Assembly (NCBI GenBank): GCA_012934845.2
Contig: WNNJ02001104.1
Coordinates: 62,001-126,000 of the forward strand
Direction: 5' to 3'
DNA: 64,000 nucleotides
From: Pomphorhynchus laevis
Lineage: Eukaryota > Acanthocephala > Palaeacanthocephala > Echinorhynchida > Pomphorhynchidae
Shown here: piece by piece, positions 24,001-39,000 of the stretch
Layout of the letters: the number at the start of each line of letters is the position of its first letter
How positions within the stretch are numbered: the stretch's first letter is position 1
The notes under the pieces: generated by a model
The model's input: only the letters and a program-made list of their open reading frames with translations
The model's database searches: none
Told to the model about the DNA's origin: nothing
Position numbers and translations under genes: made by a program

Positions 24001-27000
24001 ATCAACTTTTACACTTTTAAAATGTTAAATTAAAAGTTTTCATTTTAATTTAAACTTTTAATATTTATAAAATTTAACTGTAATTGTGATATTAAAAGTA
24101 CCAAGAATTAGAATGACAAAAGTAATGTTTAAAATACAACATTTTGTTTTCTTCAAATCGATATACCAGCAAATGATGTATTGTAAAAATTCATCATTTT
24201 GTTTTCTTCTACATTCAACAAAACTTTTGTCAATCAAATTGACCAAATTAATATATAATTAATATTATGATTATTAAGAATCCGTCCTTATGCACGATTT
24301 ACTCAAATGTCAACTCAAAATATTATACAAATTTTAGGAGGTTTAAATATTGTCAATATAATAATTTTTAATTATGAGTAAAATATAAAATTCTATAATC
24401 ATGGAATTATATCTCTATGAATATTATATTTCAAATGAATCTAAAAATAAAGAATAGATTAAAAAATTTTATACTTAAATTTTACCACAATATAAATCCA
24501 AATTATTTCTAGTTGCTAATTAACAAATTAACTTTTTCTCTGTTGCATAAAAGTTTAAATTCTTACACTCCGACTTAAAATAGCCATTTTTAAGAGCCTT
24601 TATTTTTAATACAATATTTATTAATTGACACAAACAGGAAATTGTAAACCACCATGCTTTAAACCTTAGGCGTCTGTGGTATGAGCATTCCGGGTTAAGA
24701 TTTCTGACGAAGTTTTTTAAAAACGTTTACACTTTCCTGTTTGAGTCAATTTATAAAAGGTTGTATTAAAATTTTTCTAGTCTTTATTTTAAAATAAAGT
24801 CTAAAAAATAATTCAATTGTTTTTACATTTAAAAATAAGTTTATATTTCGATTTTGCCTTTATATATTAAAAATAATAAAACATTTTATTTATATTTTCT
24901 TTTATTTTTATCAATCGCATTTATATTTATAGCTTTTACCTTATCGAGTTAATAAAATTTAAAACTCAAACCTCAAATTAGTGTCGATTGAATCTAGCAG
25001 GTTATTTATTCTATGTAGATCTCTGAATTCACTTTGTAAATCAGTCAGCATCCCTTGATCAGCAGCATGGTCTACCCGTTTGGCTCGTTGAATATCCTCA
25101 TCTTGTAAATTTTGTAAATAATTATGCTCATCTTGTAAATCAAATGAATTTTCGTTTTCTGTACAATTGTCTACGTACGGTGCAGATTGTATATCATTTA
25201 AATCATTTTGGACAGGTGCTTTATCTATGTGAAATTCATTACAAAACTGATCCTTAGCAATATCTTCTGACTGATCTGAAATGGGAATTTGATCAGATGC
25301 CTAAAGTTAATGTAATAAATGCATTTCACTTCATTTACTTAAATATTTAATAAATGAAACATTATTGTTCAATAAATTAGTATTTAATTCAAGCATTTTT
25401 AAAGCAGTTGATAAAGCATTCAATGATTTTTAATTTTAAAATATAATCATATGTTTAAAAATCATTGAAGGTTAATAAATTTGCTTCAAAGAATTAATAC
25501 AGACCGTTTCGCGTATGCATTCTCTCAATAGTCTACGTATTTTATCACATTCCAACATTAATCGTATATTCGTTTGTGGATTTTGTATTTGACTGTTTTG
25601 AAAATCCGAACGTATATTTTGCCAAGATTCAAGAAGAATATTTTCAATATCTGAAGTAAGCTTACGAATGCACTCCTCTTTTTGTGATAACCGCTGCTTA
25701 GTCTAAAAAGCTATCGCACTTTAATACTTTTGAAATGTCAATCAATGATATCCATAATAGCTAGGCAGGATTGTTAAAGATAACATATTTTTATGTTATA
25801 AAAGTCAAGTTAGGTAAACTATGTTCACTTTCAATTCTTACAATCATTCGAGACAAATAAGTAATTATCATAACTGAAGATATTTTGTCTTCTTCACCCT
25901 CTTATACATCATCATTAAAATTTATATTTACTAAACGTATCCATTTTATGTCTTAAAAATATTGAATCATTATCGTATTCTTTAATTATATTTGTATTTA
26001 TAGAAATCACTCCTAAAATATTGAGTTTACTTATGACAAATATCTGGATGTCTCATATAAGTCCTTGATTACTTCATGCACGGATTTTATTATTTCTTCA
26101 CCTTATCTAATGTTAGTCGTTTACTTAACGATTTCTAGGTTTTATCTAATAATGAAATTTTATAAGATTACTTCTTATTTCTCATTTATTTAAATTCTCT
26201 TAAAATTATTCAATTAAATTCTAAAATATATGTTATTAGTAAGGAAAATTTCTTTCAGTATTTCATTTGACGTATTGTTTTTATTTCCAGGTTTATGAAA
26301 AGTAGATATTTTATCAAATAACAGAAATATTTAAACTAATTCGATATAATATTGATCCGCTTGATTAATATTGAAGCTAATTGCAGTTAATCTTTATATT
26401 TGTAATTAGTTAACATTTCTGCTACGAACTTGACCCATTTCATAGCATTCTATTGTTGCTCGAACCATTAATTAAAAATCAGCTCATTTATATATTAATA
26501 CTTTGTATTTTTACAATTCTCAAACAAGCACAAAGTATTTACAAAATAAATTTTTCTGTATACACCATAAAATATTAATAGAGAGTGAGACTATTCCGCG
26601 TGAATTACGCTTGTCATCATTTAAGCCAAACGCTAAAGAAAAGCGACTTCTGGTACTTCATACACGTGCTCGTGTCTGTGCCGTCTACCAGTCCGCTTCT
26701 GCATCCGGCAGTGGGAGGGATCTGGCACTGATGAATCATTGTGATGGCAAAACGGTACTTTTACTGTTATCGTCTTCTTTCGCGTATGACTTAAATGATG
26801 ACTATTATAAAATATTTTTAACTTTCACACTCCACAGATTCAAATGGTGTCAGAATATCATTTTGACTGTATATGCAAAAAGTATATGTAAATTTTATTT
26901 CAAGGTTTGATTTTTTAAATCAAACATAATATATAAGCATTTCGAAATATGCATAACATATATAGCGATAGGAAAATTAAATAACCGATTGAAAAAATTC

Positions 27001-30000
27001 ACCCGGTTATTTAATTTTCTTATCACTCAATATATGCGTCTGTTAAAAGGAAACAAGACTCCGATAGGTGATTCGTTGATATCAATTATTACTATTGGGA
27101 TATACATAATATTTTATATAATATATAACATATATAATGTGCATATATACTGATATTCAGGTTAGATTTTGAAAACAATTCGCTTTAATATGTACTTAAT
27201 AGTTTATGTCGATAAATTCGCCTAATACTTCAATCCGCTTTAACCCGTAGTAACAGTTTATGTCGATGGTGGGTGTGTAATTATTGACTTATTTGATTAA
27301 GTGAACATTTTAGACGTGTCAAAAAACGTTTTCATCAAAGCAAAAATGCTGATATGTAGTTTGGTTTAATCAATTTTTAGCTTACTAAGTAAATAGTTTA
27401 CTAAAATTTTTCAGTAAGCCTTTGGAAGGCTTACTGCTAATTATAAAAATGAAGGTTTATTACCGTTTCTAACTCGATTCGAGTTTCTTTTAAATTATTC
27501 AAAATAATGTGTAATCGTTCTTCCGTTGAATAGTCTAATTTGCAAAAAGACATTCGCAAAATTTGATTACAAATCATAAAAATTACTTCTGTATTTGTGT
27601 GAAATAAGTAATGGATTATGGATTTGAAATGATAAACCGTCAAATCGATTCTTTATCATATCATACTTTTCTTCGACCTTGTAAAAACAATTAAAAGTTA
27701 CAGTCTGCAATAACTCTTTCAAACCTGCTTTAAGGCAATATCTTTCGTAAAAAGGATTTTCTCTAGTTTAAAAATTTTATGTTGATCAGCTTTGTACTCT
27801 TTAAGGTATCTTTGTTCGATAGCGCGGGCAGGTGATGATAGTTGCGCATAACGATCAAATGCCTAAATAATTGACGTTTATTTACGAAAATTTAAAAATC
27901 CAAAAATTGAATGTGAGCATAAAGTATATTGCATAAAGCATAAAGCTCACAATATACTTTGTGAGCTCACAAAGTATATTGAATGTGATATATAAATTAA
28001 CTTGTAAATAAACTAAGTAAAGAACAGCAATTTTCAGACTTTTCCATTATTCTTTGTCAAAGAATAATATAGTTATCATGTATACGATATATCCATACGA
28101 AATATATGCGTGTATAGATAGATATCTCTCTAAAATATATATTTATCATATACGATTTAACAAAAAATATTCAAAAAGTTTTAAAATTGCTGTTTTTTAC
28201 TTCTTATCTTTACAATGTAATTTACTGTTTGGTATTCTAGGAAGGATCTCAGGTAACGATTTATAATCATGTCTTATGATATCTATACCGTCAAGGTTTA
28301 TATATCTGCAAGCATCTATACGAAGAGTCAGATTTGATCCATGTTTATGGACTATATAAAATTGTAGTTGTTGCCTACAATTATATTTTATCCAGTCAGA
28401 TATAAAATTATTTATATATTATTATCCAGTCCGATATAAATATATATAATTATATAAATTATATATAATTATGTATAATATATATAATTATTATCCAGTC
28501 AGATATAAAATTATATATATGAGTACACCATTGGTTGTCCCAGGGCAGTTGTAACAACAAATTATATATGTAGCCAGAAACAGTCTAAAATATATTCGCA
28601 TATATATGTATATATAGTCCATAGACACCTTAATATATATCACTATGTTTTCCTCATGAAGAGGCATAAACAAAAGACAGCATTCTATATATCCTCATCA
28701 GACCAATAAAAAGAACCGAATTATTCTTGCATTATTCAAAGTCGCTACGTATGCCCAGTCATCCTATGTGTGACGACAAACTTCACAACGGTATACGCGT
28801 TTTGCTCTAACGGAGCTCATCAGTACCGTGACTTTAATAATCATCCATAGGCATCTTAACACACGCTTAAACAATGTCTAAACCTCGAAAAACATAACTA
28901 CCCTTAATCTGAATCATCGGAGGGAATTTACCATTAAATATAAATATTTTGTAAAATTCTTTTGAATATTGCGAGAATAATTCGGATCTATTTCTTGATC
29001 TGATGAGGATATATAGAATGCGGCCTGGTGATTATGCCTCTTCATGAGGAAAACATAGTGATTTATTCACGAGTACACCATTGTGTGTCCCAGGGCAGGT
29101 GTAACAACAAATTATATTTTATATATTTGTACACTTTAGAGTGTCCCTGTAAAAATGTCCCAATGCAGGGATATTTTAATAGAAATGTCCCTGCATTTCT
29201 ATTAAAAGGAATTTAGTTCCTGATTAAACTGCAATACGCACATAACTCACAAAAAATTGATAAGTTGCCTGTTAAACTTAGAAATTAAATAAATTTATTA
29301 TTTTTTTTTGCAATTAAAGAAACCAAGGAATTAGTAATATATACTGGTTTTCCATTTTAAATCATTTGCACGTTTAAGAGACCAGGTAATGGCCAATAGC
29401 TAGGTCGCGTAGCGCTTGGAGTGAAGGTGGTAGATTTTTATAGATCTTGTTCCAGCCTGCAACCGCCTAAGCAGGACAGCCCCCTGTCAGATGCTGCTGG
29501 ATGGCCCGTTGTAAGTTTAGTCTGAGTCAACTAAACTAGGTGGCGACACCGAAAAAGCAACGTTAAAAATCATGACTTAAAAGTTACATGTACTCAACCA
29601 TATTGGAAAAATACGTAAGTACTAATGATTTCAATTTTAGATCTTTTAAATGTAACAGTAAAATTGTATAGTTTGTGATGTTATAAATAATAATTGTATT
29701 GTAAGTAATACGACAAACAAATGTGTTTCATTAAATATTAATAATAATTGTAACCGCAATACCGAAGGTGTAGTGTATCTAATACAATGTACATGTGGAT
29801 TGCAATTTATTGGAAAAACATATCAAATGTCAAAAACTAGGTTTAGGCAACACATATATAATATACAGCATAATAGTCAAACTATATTTCATAGGCATAT
29901 GAGATTAATAGGATAATGTATTCATTAGGATTGAATGATGTGGTTTGAGGAATTGGCAGAGGTAGTATAGTAAATAATAAACAACTATATTTTAATAATC

Positions 30001-33000
30001 CGGTTAAACGCAAACCAAGAAGTCATGGTGATAAAAGGAATAAGAAAAATAGAGTTAAAAGGAATATTAAGAATAGACTTAAAACATTAAATATTAAACA
30101 TTATATTTATGAACATTTAGAAATATTAAAACAACTTTTAAGAGATAATAAACTAAAAGATCTTTATGTAAATATAAGAAGTTTATCTTCTTATATATAG
30201 AAGTGTTTATATAGTATATATATGCTATATATAGAAGTGACATGGTAACTGAAAGTCGTGAATCGAAGTCCAGTCTATCAAGCAACACCATTTAGTATAT
30301 ATATACATATATAATATATATAACATATATATATGTATATATATGTTATAATAACTATAACGCATAACTAACAAAATGTAAACAATCAAGTAAATATAAA
30401 TATATGGATAAAATTGAATTATTCGAGTCCTTAAATAATTTGATAAATCAAAATTATTTAAAGGTAGGGACATCTATATTTAGACAAGTAAAAAGTGTTC
30501 TAATGGGAGGTAATAATAACTCAATTATAGCTGACTTATTTTGTAAACTGAAATTTGAAAATGTCATTAAAACATATATTAGAATAACAAGCTGTGACAA
30601 TAATTACTTTCTTGTCGATCTGTTCCTGTTGAAGTGACAGCGAACGTAAAGCGTCTACAATCTCAATTTCTGATGTTCCGGAATTTGTCGACTGCGAGCA
30701 TTCGTTTTGACGCATAATTGGTGATGGACGTTTTGACTTTTGCTGATAACCTACAAGATATTCCAGATAATCCAACAGTACCTAGTTACAATTGCAAACA
30801 ATTCTGATGGATTACATTTTTGTTCATTTGAGTTCTTAGCTTGAATACCAATTGTCACATTAGATTCGATAGAAATAGGCTCCTAAGCATTAAACAAAAT
30901 TAGATGTGATCCTTATCATTCAATGTTTAAATACGTGATTGACGTTTGTAAGTTCACCTATTGTACTGTAGCATTGCTAAATAAGAAAATAAATGAGGTA
31001 ATAAAATTACATTATATTACAATAAACAAAATAAAGAAGACACTTCACTATTCAATTTTTCAAACGATTATTTTCCGAAAATAATCGTTTAACCTTTAAT
31101 TATTGCATATTTTATTTTTGTACCATTTAGAATTTATAATCTAAACCAGATAATAGTAAAAAGTTAAATTAAATTTAAAAATGATTTTTTTAAAGATATT
31201 TGTCGACTAATCCAACAAATCACATTCGGAAATGTTTCGGTCCTATTCCATTTTTAACTTTTGCTAAAAAACAAATTCGATATAAAAATTACATAAAGCC
31301 GAAATAACGTCACAAACGTTTTGTAAATCGATTGTTTAATCATTCGTTTGAATATTATTTTCTGATCGCTAAGTTTTCATGCATTTTAGAGATGTGCAAA
31401 AGCGTTATCATGAACCAATAGAAAATGATGAAATGTAAATAGGAGATGTGTGAGCAAACGTATTACAAACATGCAGCTTTAGTAGAAATAAGTCGACAGG
31501 ATGGTTTCGTCATACCATCACAGTATTTCGCGGATAAATGCATAACCTATTTTCAAAACTGAAGAAATTAAGGTTAGTAACTTTACTGTTCTAAATCGTG
31601 AAATGGATGAGCTTTCTCCGATTAAAAAACTCGTTAATCTGGTTAACATTACCCCACAATTCCAATGCAAAAATACAGTATTTCAACGAATTTCTGAGAA
31701 AATTTATTAATACACAACCTAATAGAGTTATGATTAACTCTGCAAAGTGATGAATAACCGCTACAGGATATCCTTAGTATCCTCGGACTTAGCCACCTTT
31801 TTTGCTAAGTTCTTCAAAGAAAATTGTTCCCATATAAGAACTCTAATATTAAAGACTATTATATCGTCAGAAAATATTACTGATATTATCACCGCCCTAG
31901 AAAATTAAGATATCGCAGAGCTTCAAAAGCGTTATTCCCTTCAAAACATTAGATTTATTAAAAACAAAGATGACCAAACTCTTCCTATTGCATTCGAAAA
32001 TACCGAAGAGGACAATGCCCATCTCACGTCTAATGTAGCATTCAATCCTTTTATGAGTTGCAATCTAAACTTTACAATTACAAGTACGGACAATCTTACA
32101 TTTCCACATTGTAACAAGTGTCACATGTGGGGACACTGGAACTCTACATGTGGTAGGATGAATTAATGCGGAGTGTGTGGATCTAATAAATCCGTCTATG
32201 ACACACAATGCAAACTAGCCCCAAAATGCACAAATTGCGAACTTGAACATCTTGTGTGGTCAAGATGTTCAGCATTCAAGAACTATGTGAGAAGACATAC
32301 AGTGAAGAATAATGTCTACTCTCCCCCCTTAACGGCAATTTTGGTGTGTAACTCAACTGGGCCTAATATGGACGAAATGTTCAACTTCTTTAGAACACTT
32401 CAACAAGAAATAACTCGATCGATTGAATTACTGATTTCCAGTTTGACAAATACACCCTCTAAGCCTTCCATAATCTCTCTTCCTGTTGCTAAATATTCAA
32501 ATAGAGCAAAATCAAATTTTCAAGTATGAATTCTAAGAGGAGATTCACATCGTATTCCAAGAAACCTATCCTGCCTTCTTCCAAGACAGTGCTTCCTATA
32601 ACAAATGCCAAGCATAATGTAAACCCCTGGAAATTGACGGATGGGGTCACGACGGGATATGAAGATAACGTCCGCGGACAAGTGTCTTTAACTTGTTTGG
32701 CTGGGTGTGGGATGATCAATCTTCTCACCTCCGGTTCGGACTAGTAGGAGGCATCTCACTTCAGCTAACTTAACGCAATGCAAAGTATTCAAGAGCTTTT
32801 TCCACTGAATATCCTTTAGTAGAATTCGGGAGGTGCTTCTGCCCTGAGCCTTATATCTGTTAGAGATGCAGATGCTATAGTCCTTCAGAAGACGCGGTCT
32901 ATCCGTCTTACCAGAACATTACTTGATTTATCCCTAAGCACATCCACACCCACTATACTCCGTACCTAATCCCACCTCACTTTTCTTCATCTCAAGGTCT

Positions 33001-36000
33001 TTTAACCCTTGTAAAGAGCTTTTTTAGATCATCCTCTTACTTAGCTATTCTTGTCCAGCCCTATCTTGTTTAGCTATATCACTCTGTAAAATCGGTAAAC
33101 GCATCAGCATAGCCAATATCTATATCCGGCTCAGAAGAAATTCACAAGAACCGTGACCATCAGGATCGTATATTGGGTAGAGGTTACGACATTTTACTTA
33201 GTGACTTTAATGACAAAACTAGTCGTTGGATTAATGCAGCAAGCCGCGGAACCAGGAACGACTATCTTATTCACAAACCACCTTCTCCCATCTTTCATTG
33301 CTCAACAACTAATTCTCTCCTCGAACAACTACCTTCACAAGTCGAGTAAAATACCTAGGGTTCACCATTACAGTAAACTGCTCACCGAAAGCTGACCTGG
33401 TTAGACTTGAACGTATTCTGAAGAAAGCTAGGTGGGATATTAAATCGGTTTAGCATCTGTCATTGAATGGGATAACCCAAGTGCGCCTCTGGGGTTTTTA
33501 GGCTATCTCGGGATTAGTCTTCTTTTTAAGAAGACGTTCCCCATAGCAAAGACTAAGGTTTTTCAAGCTCCTCATCTCGCAATTATCGAGCATAGTCTTC
33601 CTCGGTAGATTCTTCGGGGAGTGAGAGACCTTGGGTGGCTTAGTCGGATAGTAGCGTGTTGGATTGACTGGAGAGATCAGATCCATGTTGACCTAAGGCC
33701 GTGACACAATGAAGACTCTATTGACGACCGGACTGACTTTGTTTTCTATGTTTTCTTTTTCTGTATGTTTTTCCTTTTAAAACTTTTTAGTAGTTACATA
33801 GTTGTTAGCAGAATCCTTATTATTATCTATTTTAGATCGAATGCCAAGCGCTTGGACTGTGAATCATCAAGTCAAAAACTGTCTTGAATACAGTTTCGCA
33901 TTCATTCAGAGTGCAGTTGATATGCTCATCGATTGCAGTTGATATGCTCATCGATTGCTGTTGATATGCTCATCGATTGCTGTTGATATGCTCATCGATT
34001 GCTGTTGATATGCTCATCGATTGTAGTTATAACTTGACATTACTTACAGATCATGAAATTTGTGGAATGGCGACAAGATTTTAGGTACAATCAACCGAAA
34101 TGAGCTTTTCTAGCGTGAATCCGAGATTAATATGATATATGAGATTCTAAGCTCAATTAATCTTGAATTGCTCAAAGTATATGCTTTGTTTTATTATATT
34201 TTAATAAAACTTGTTGTGAAATAGATTTCCTCAGTAGGTCATAGATTTCCTAAGCATGTTGAAAAGGTAGTGATCAGTGACTGCGCCCGGAATGTAAAGT
34301 CAGTAATAACCTCGGCGCAGGATGTTGTTAGTGGTTATATCGTGTTGCAACTGGTTCGTGACGATATTCGTACACCAGTTTGCGGCCCAATATTAAGATT
34401 GAAGCATATAGCAATATAACATTCTTACATTTCACACATTAATAACATGCTCTTAAAATATTGTTTGAAAAGTGTCAAACCAGTTAAGAGTCTACAGATT
34501 AGCAGGAGTTTCGTGAAAATTTTAACGACTAGCTGGATTCTTTATAAGCTATCCAAGTATCAAACTATGTCTTAACGTTAATGCTCATTGCCTGTGCCCG
34601 ATATATTCACTAAGTACCAACGTCGGCGCAGAATGATAGTGTTTTTTAGATCGTATTGCAACTGTTTCGTGACAATATTCGTACACTAGTTTGCAAACAT
34701 ATGTTTAGGATTAAAGCAAATAGCAGTATAACATCCTTACATTTCACAGATTAATGACTTGCCCTGGAAATCTATTTTGAAAAGTGTTAGATCGATAAGT
34801 CTAAAAAATTGCAGAATTTTTCGTTCGATTTTACAACGATTAGCCGGATTCTTTATAGACCATCTGAGTACTACAGTATGCGGGAACGTTAGTGCTAAGT
34901 ACCTAAGCCCTGATGATCTGCTTAGTCTAGCTTGGGCGCAAAGTGGACTTGTAAGCGTGCAGCTGGCACGCATTTGCCACGTTAAATAATTAGTATTATT
35001 ATTGGGTACAAAGATTTCTTGTTTTAAAAGATTTTGTTATAAAAATTCTTGTTATAAAAATCTGTAAACTAGCAATTGTTCAACGACTAGCTGGATTCTA
35101 TATGGATCAATAATTCAAGCATTACAGGAAGTTGAAACGTTAGTGCTCAGTGCCTGGTCCTGATGATCCACTGAGTATTAACCATGGTGCAGAATGATGT
35201 TGTTGATAAAATCATGTTGGAACTGGTTCGTAACGATATTTGTACACTAGTATGCAGACACATTTACGATTAAAGCATAGAGCAGTATACCATCCTTACA
35301 TTTCACAGATTAATGACCTGCTCTGAAAATCTATTTCGGAAAATGTTAAACCGGCAAGGAGTCTATAAATTCGCAGGATAGTTTCGTGCAATTTTTCAAC
35401 GACTAGCTGGATTATATATTTGCCATCTAAGTATTACAGCATGTTAAAACGTTACTGCATAGTGCCTGCGCCTTGATGATTCATTGAGTACTAATGTCAG
35501 TGCATGATTGCAGTTGCTGTTTAAATAGTATCGCAACTGATTCATGACAATATTCGTACATCAGTTTGCAGATACATAAGTTTGGATTAAATCACAGAGC
35601 TGTAAATCATCCTTTCGTTTCACGGATTAATTACAAGAATTTCTAAAATTTAAATAAAAAATCTAAAATTATTGAAATAAACATAACAATGTTTGTCATT
35701 TGTTGCTTTTTAACCTACATCAGTGTTTTAATTTAAATTATTTTAATTGAATTTATTTTAATTGGAATAATTGTTCTAATTTTAATTCTAATTATTTTTC
35801 TTCTCTTTACGTCATATATTGATAGTTATTTGATTTATTTTTTGATAGTTATTAGATGCCTAGCCAAGACCTGAAGGGCTAAGAAGAAATTTTAATTATT
35901 TTTTGATAGATATTTTGTTAAGTAAGTTATTTGGTTTTGTGATGTTGTAATTTGTTGCTTTATAGAATAACAAGCTGTGACAAAAATTACTTTCTTGTCG

Positions 36001-39000
36001 ATCTGTTCCTGTTGAAGGGACAGCGAACGTAAAGCGTCAATAATCTCAATTTCTGATGTTCCGGAATTTGTCGACTGCGAGCATTCGTTTTGACGCGTAA
36101 TTGCTGATAATATAATAGTATGTTACAATTGCAAATTCTGATGGATTACATTTTTGTTCATTTGAGTTCTTAGCTTGAATACCAATTGTCACATTAGATT
36201 CGATAGAAATAGGCTCCTAAGCATTAAACAAAATTAGATGTGATCCTTATCATTCAATGTTTAAATACGTGATTGACGTTTGTAAGTTCACCTATTGTAC
36301 TGTAGCATTGCTAAATAAGAAAATAAATGAGGTAATAAAATTACATTATATTACAATAAACAAAATAAAGAAGACACTTCACTATTCAATTTTTCAAACG
36401 ATTATTTTCCGAAAATAATCGTTTAACCTTTAATTATTGCATATTTTATTTTTGTACCATTTAGAATTTATAATCTAAACCAGATAATAGTAAAAAGTTA
36501 AATTAAATTTAAAAATGATTTTTTAAAGATATTTGTCGACTAATCCAACAAATCACATCCGGAAATGTTTCGGTCCTATTCCATTTTTAACTTTTGCTAA
36601 AAAACAAATTCGATATAAAAATTACATAAAGCCGAAATAACGTCACAAACGTTTTGTAAATCGATTGTTTAATCATTAGTTTGAATATTATTTTAAATGA
36701 AGAGAATGAAAGAGTATTTTTTATTTAATTATTCAGTCTTTTTAAGCAAATTATTTTTATTTACCAAAATATATTTTGAAATTGAATTTATCTTTGAGAT
36801 AAATTAATCTTTACATTTCCCAGTAAAATCCATAAATAATAAACAATAATTATTTAGTTATTTATTATTTAAATAATTTGCTAATAATCTCCCGTTAAAT
36901 TTAAATTTGTAAACTGAAATTTGAAAATGTTATTAAAACATAATTAGAATAACATGTTGTGGCAATAATTACTTTCTTGTCGATCTGTTCCTGTTGAAGT
37001 GACAGCGAACGTAAAGCGTCTATAATCTCAATTTCTGATGTTCCGGAATTTGTCGACTGCGAGCAGTCTTTTTGACGCATAATTGTTGCTGGACGTTTTG
37101 ACTTTTGCTGACAACCTACAAGATATTCCAGATAATCCAACAGTATCTAGAAGAAAATTGTTAAGCATTACTGCAAAATATTTTATATTAAACTACTCGC
37201 GAATTGCGTCTTTCACATTCAAGCTTTACGATTTGTTCTTCTCTATCTGAAAGTTTTTTCTTAAGCTTGATAATCTCATTTATCATTGAATTTAAATCAT
37301 CCTAAAAACTCCAAAATTCAGTTTGATTTGTTATTTGATTTGCTTTTTATTTGAAGATTCATTGAAGTATTACAACAGAACATAACTGTCATTATTACTG
37401 ACATATCATTATACAAGAATTATGACCTCTGTCAGGATTGTATTATCGATTGAAAGAGTGTGGATTTTGTAAGAAATGCGGACAATATGTGCACTGATAC
37501 AGCAGTATCATTCGTTTGTCGTATATAACCTGCTGATTCCTGTTTCATGTTGTTTTATTATAATTATACATTAAAATTAGTCCATTTGAAAATTTCCGAT
37601 TTTTGAAAAAGTTTCGTCACTCTACAGGAATGTCTCAATTGGATTAATAGCTATTACTCTTTTATCAATTAATCAATATTGTATAAATGTTGGAAACAAT
37701 AAATTATAATGAATTATTAAAAATATTATAAGTAATACGAATATAGAAAAAATGCAAATTTGGATGTCTAAATTGCATGAAAATTAATACCGTCTAAAAA
37801 ATTAGTATTAAGAATATTTGCAGTTATTAAAAGGGTATTAAGGTTGAATCAGATAATGAAACTATACCTATATTATATTGGAATCCAAAGTTACATAAAA
37901 ATCCAATAAAACCTAGGTTCATATGTAGTGCTTTTAAATGTACATTAAAACCACTTTCTGTCTATATGAATAAAATACTTAAAGGTAATCAAAATCAATA
38001 CTTAATAAAGATATGTATAAAGAACTTACTAAATTAAAGGATAACTATATAATAACAACTATTGATAAAGCTAGTAATAACTTTGTCTTCATATGCAAAA
38101 AGCTTTATTATGATATACTAATGAAAGAAGTTAATTCTAATGATTTAAATGTAAATCCAACATAGGAACGTAGTGAGTTGAGTTTAGAAACAATTATTAC
38201 AAGTCACTGTTCAATAATGGATAAAAATGATATAAAAATTGTATCAGATAATAAAACTATACCTATATTATATTGGAATCCAAAATTACATAAAAATCCA
38301 ATAAAACCTAGGTTCATATGTAGTGCGTTTGAATGTACATGAAAACCACTTTATGTCTATATGAATAAAATACTTAAAGTAATTAAAGCACACTTTAAAA
38401 AATATTGCAATGTAATCGAAATTAATACTGGTATAAAACACTATTTCAGTATTAATTCTACAAAAGAATTTTTAGAACAGACAAAAGGAATAAATTTTCA
38501 AAATATAAATACGTACGATTTTAGTACGCTTTATACAAATCTAGATTTAGTAGATATTAAAGAAGCGTTAGTAAAATTAATTAATCTTATATTCGGAAAA
38601 AGATATACATATATATGTGGACTGCACTTTTTAGATGTTCGGCAAGACTACCACGTCAGTTACAAATGCGTCAACAAATTTTAGACAAACACTCTCAACG
38701 TACCAGGCAACGTACTTTGGAACACTCAGCAACGTAGATCGTATACTACCCGGAAAACACTATGTGACATCGAACACTCGAAACGTACCCTGATGAAATG
38801 TTGATATTAATAAATTCAAGATTGACTCAACATATTAGGTAAGTCCATTAAGAAGGAGGAAGAAATAATTGAGCTTGATGTATACCCTGCAGACTCCCAT
38901 GTCAGTTACAAATTGTCAAAAAATTCGTTTATTCGTAACAAATCGCTAGAAAATGTTAGACCATCCAACACTCGCAACATACTGTAATGTTGATAATCCA

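Noticed and set aside
29395-29545. tRNA gene or tRNA-derived SINE in a GC-richer patch
   Set aside because: No convincing A-box/B-box pair at tRNA spacing and no cloverleaf; left as unexplained.
30225-30473. Tyr/Ile-rich frames around 30094-30473
   Set aside because: They are translations of (TA)-rich sequence within the Penelope-like fragment.
33900-34030. CRISPR-like array
   Set aside because: The 22-bp units are contiguous, without unique spacers, in a spliced eukaryotic gene.
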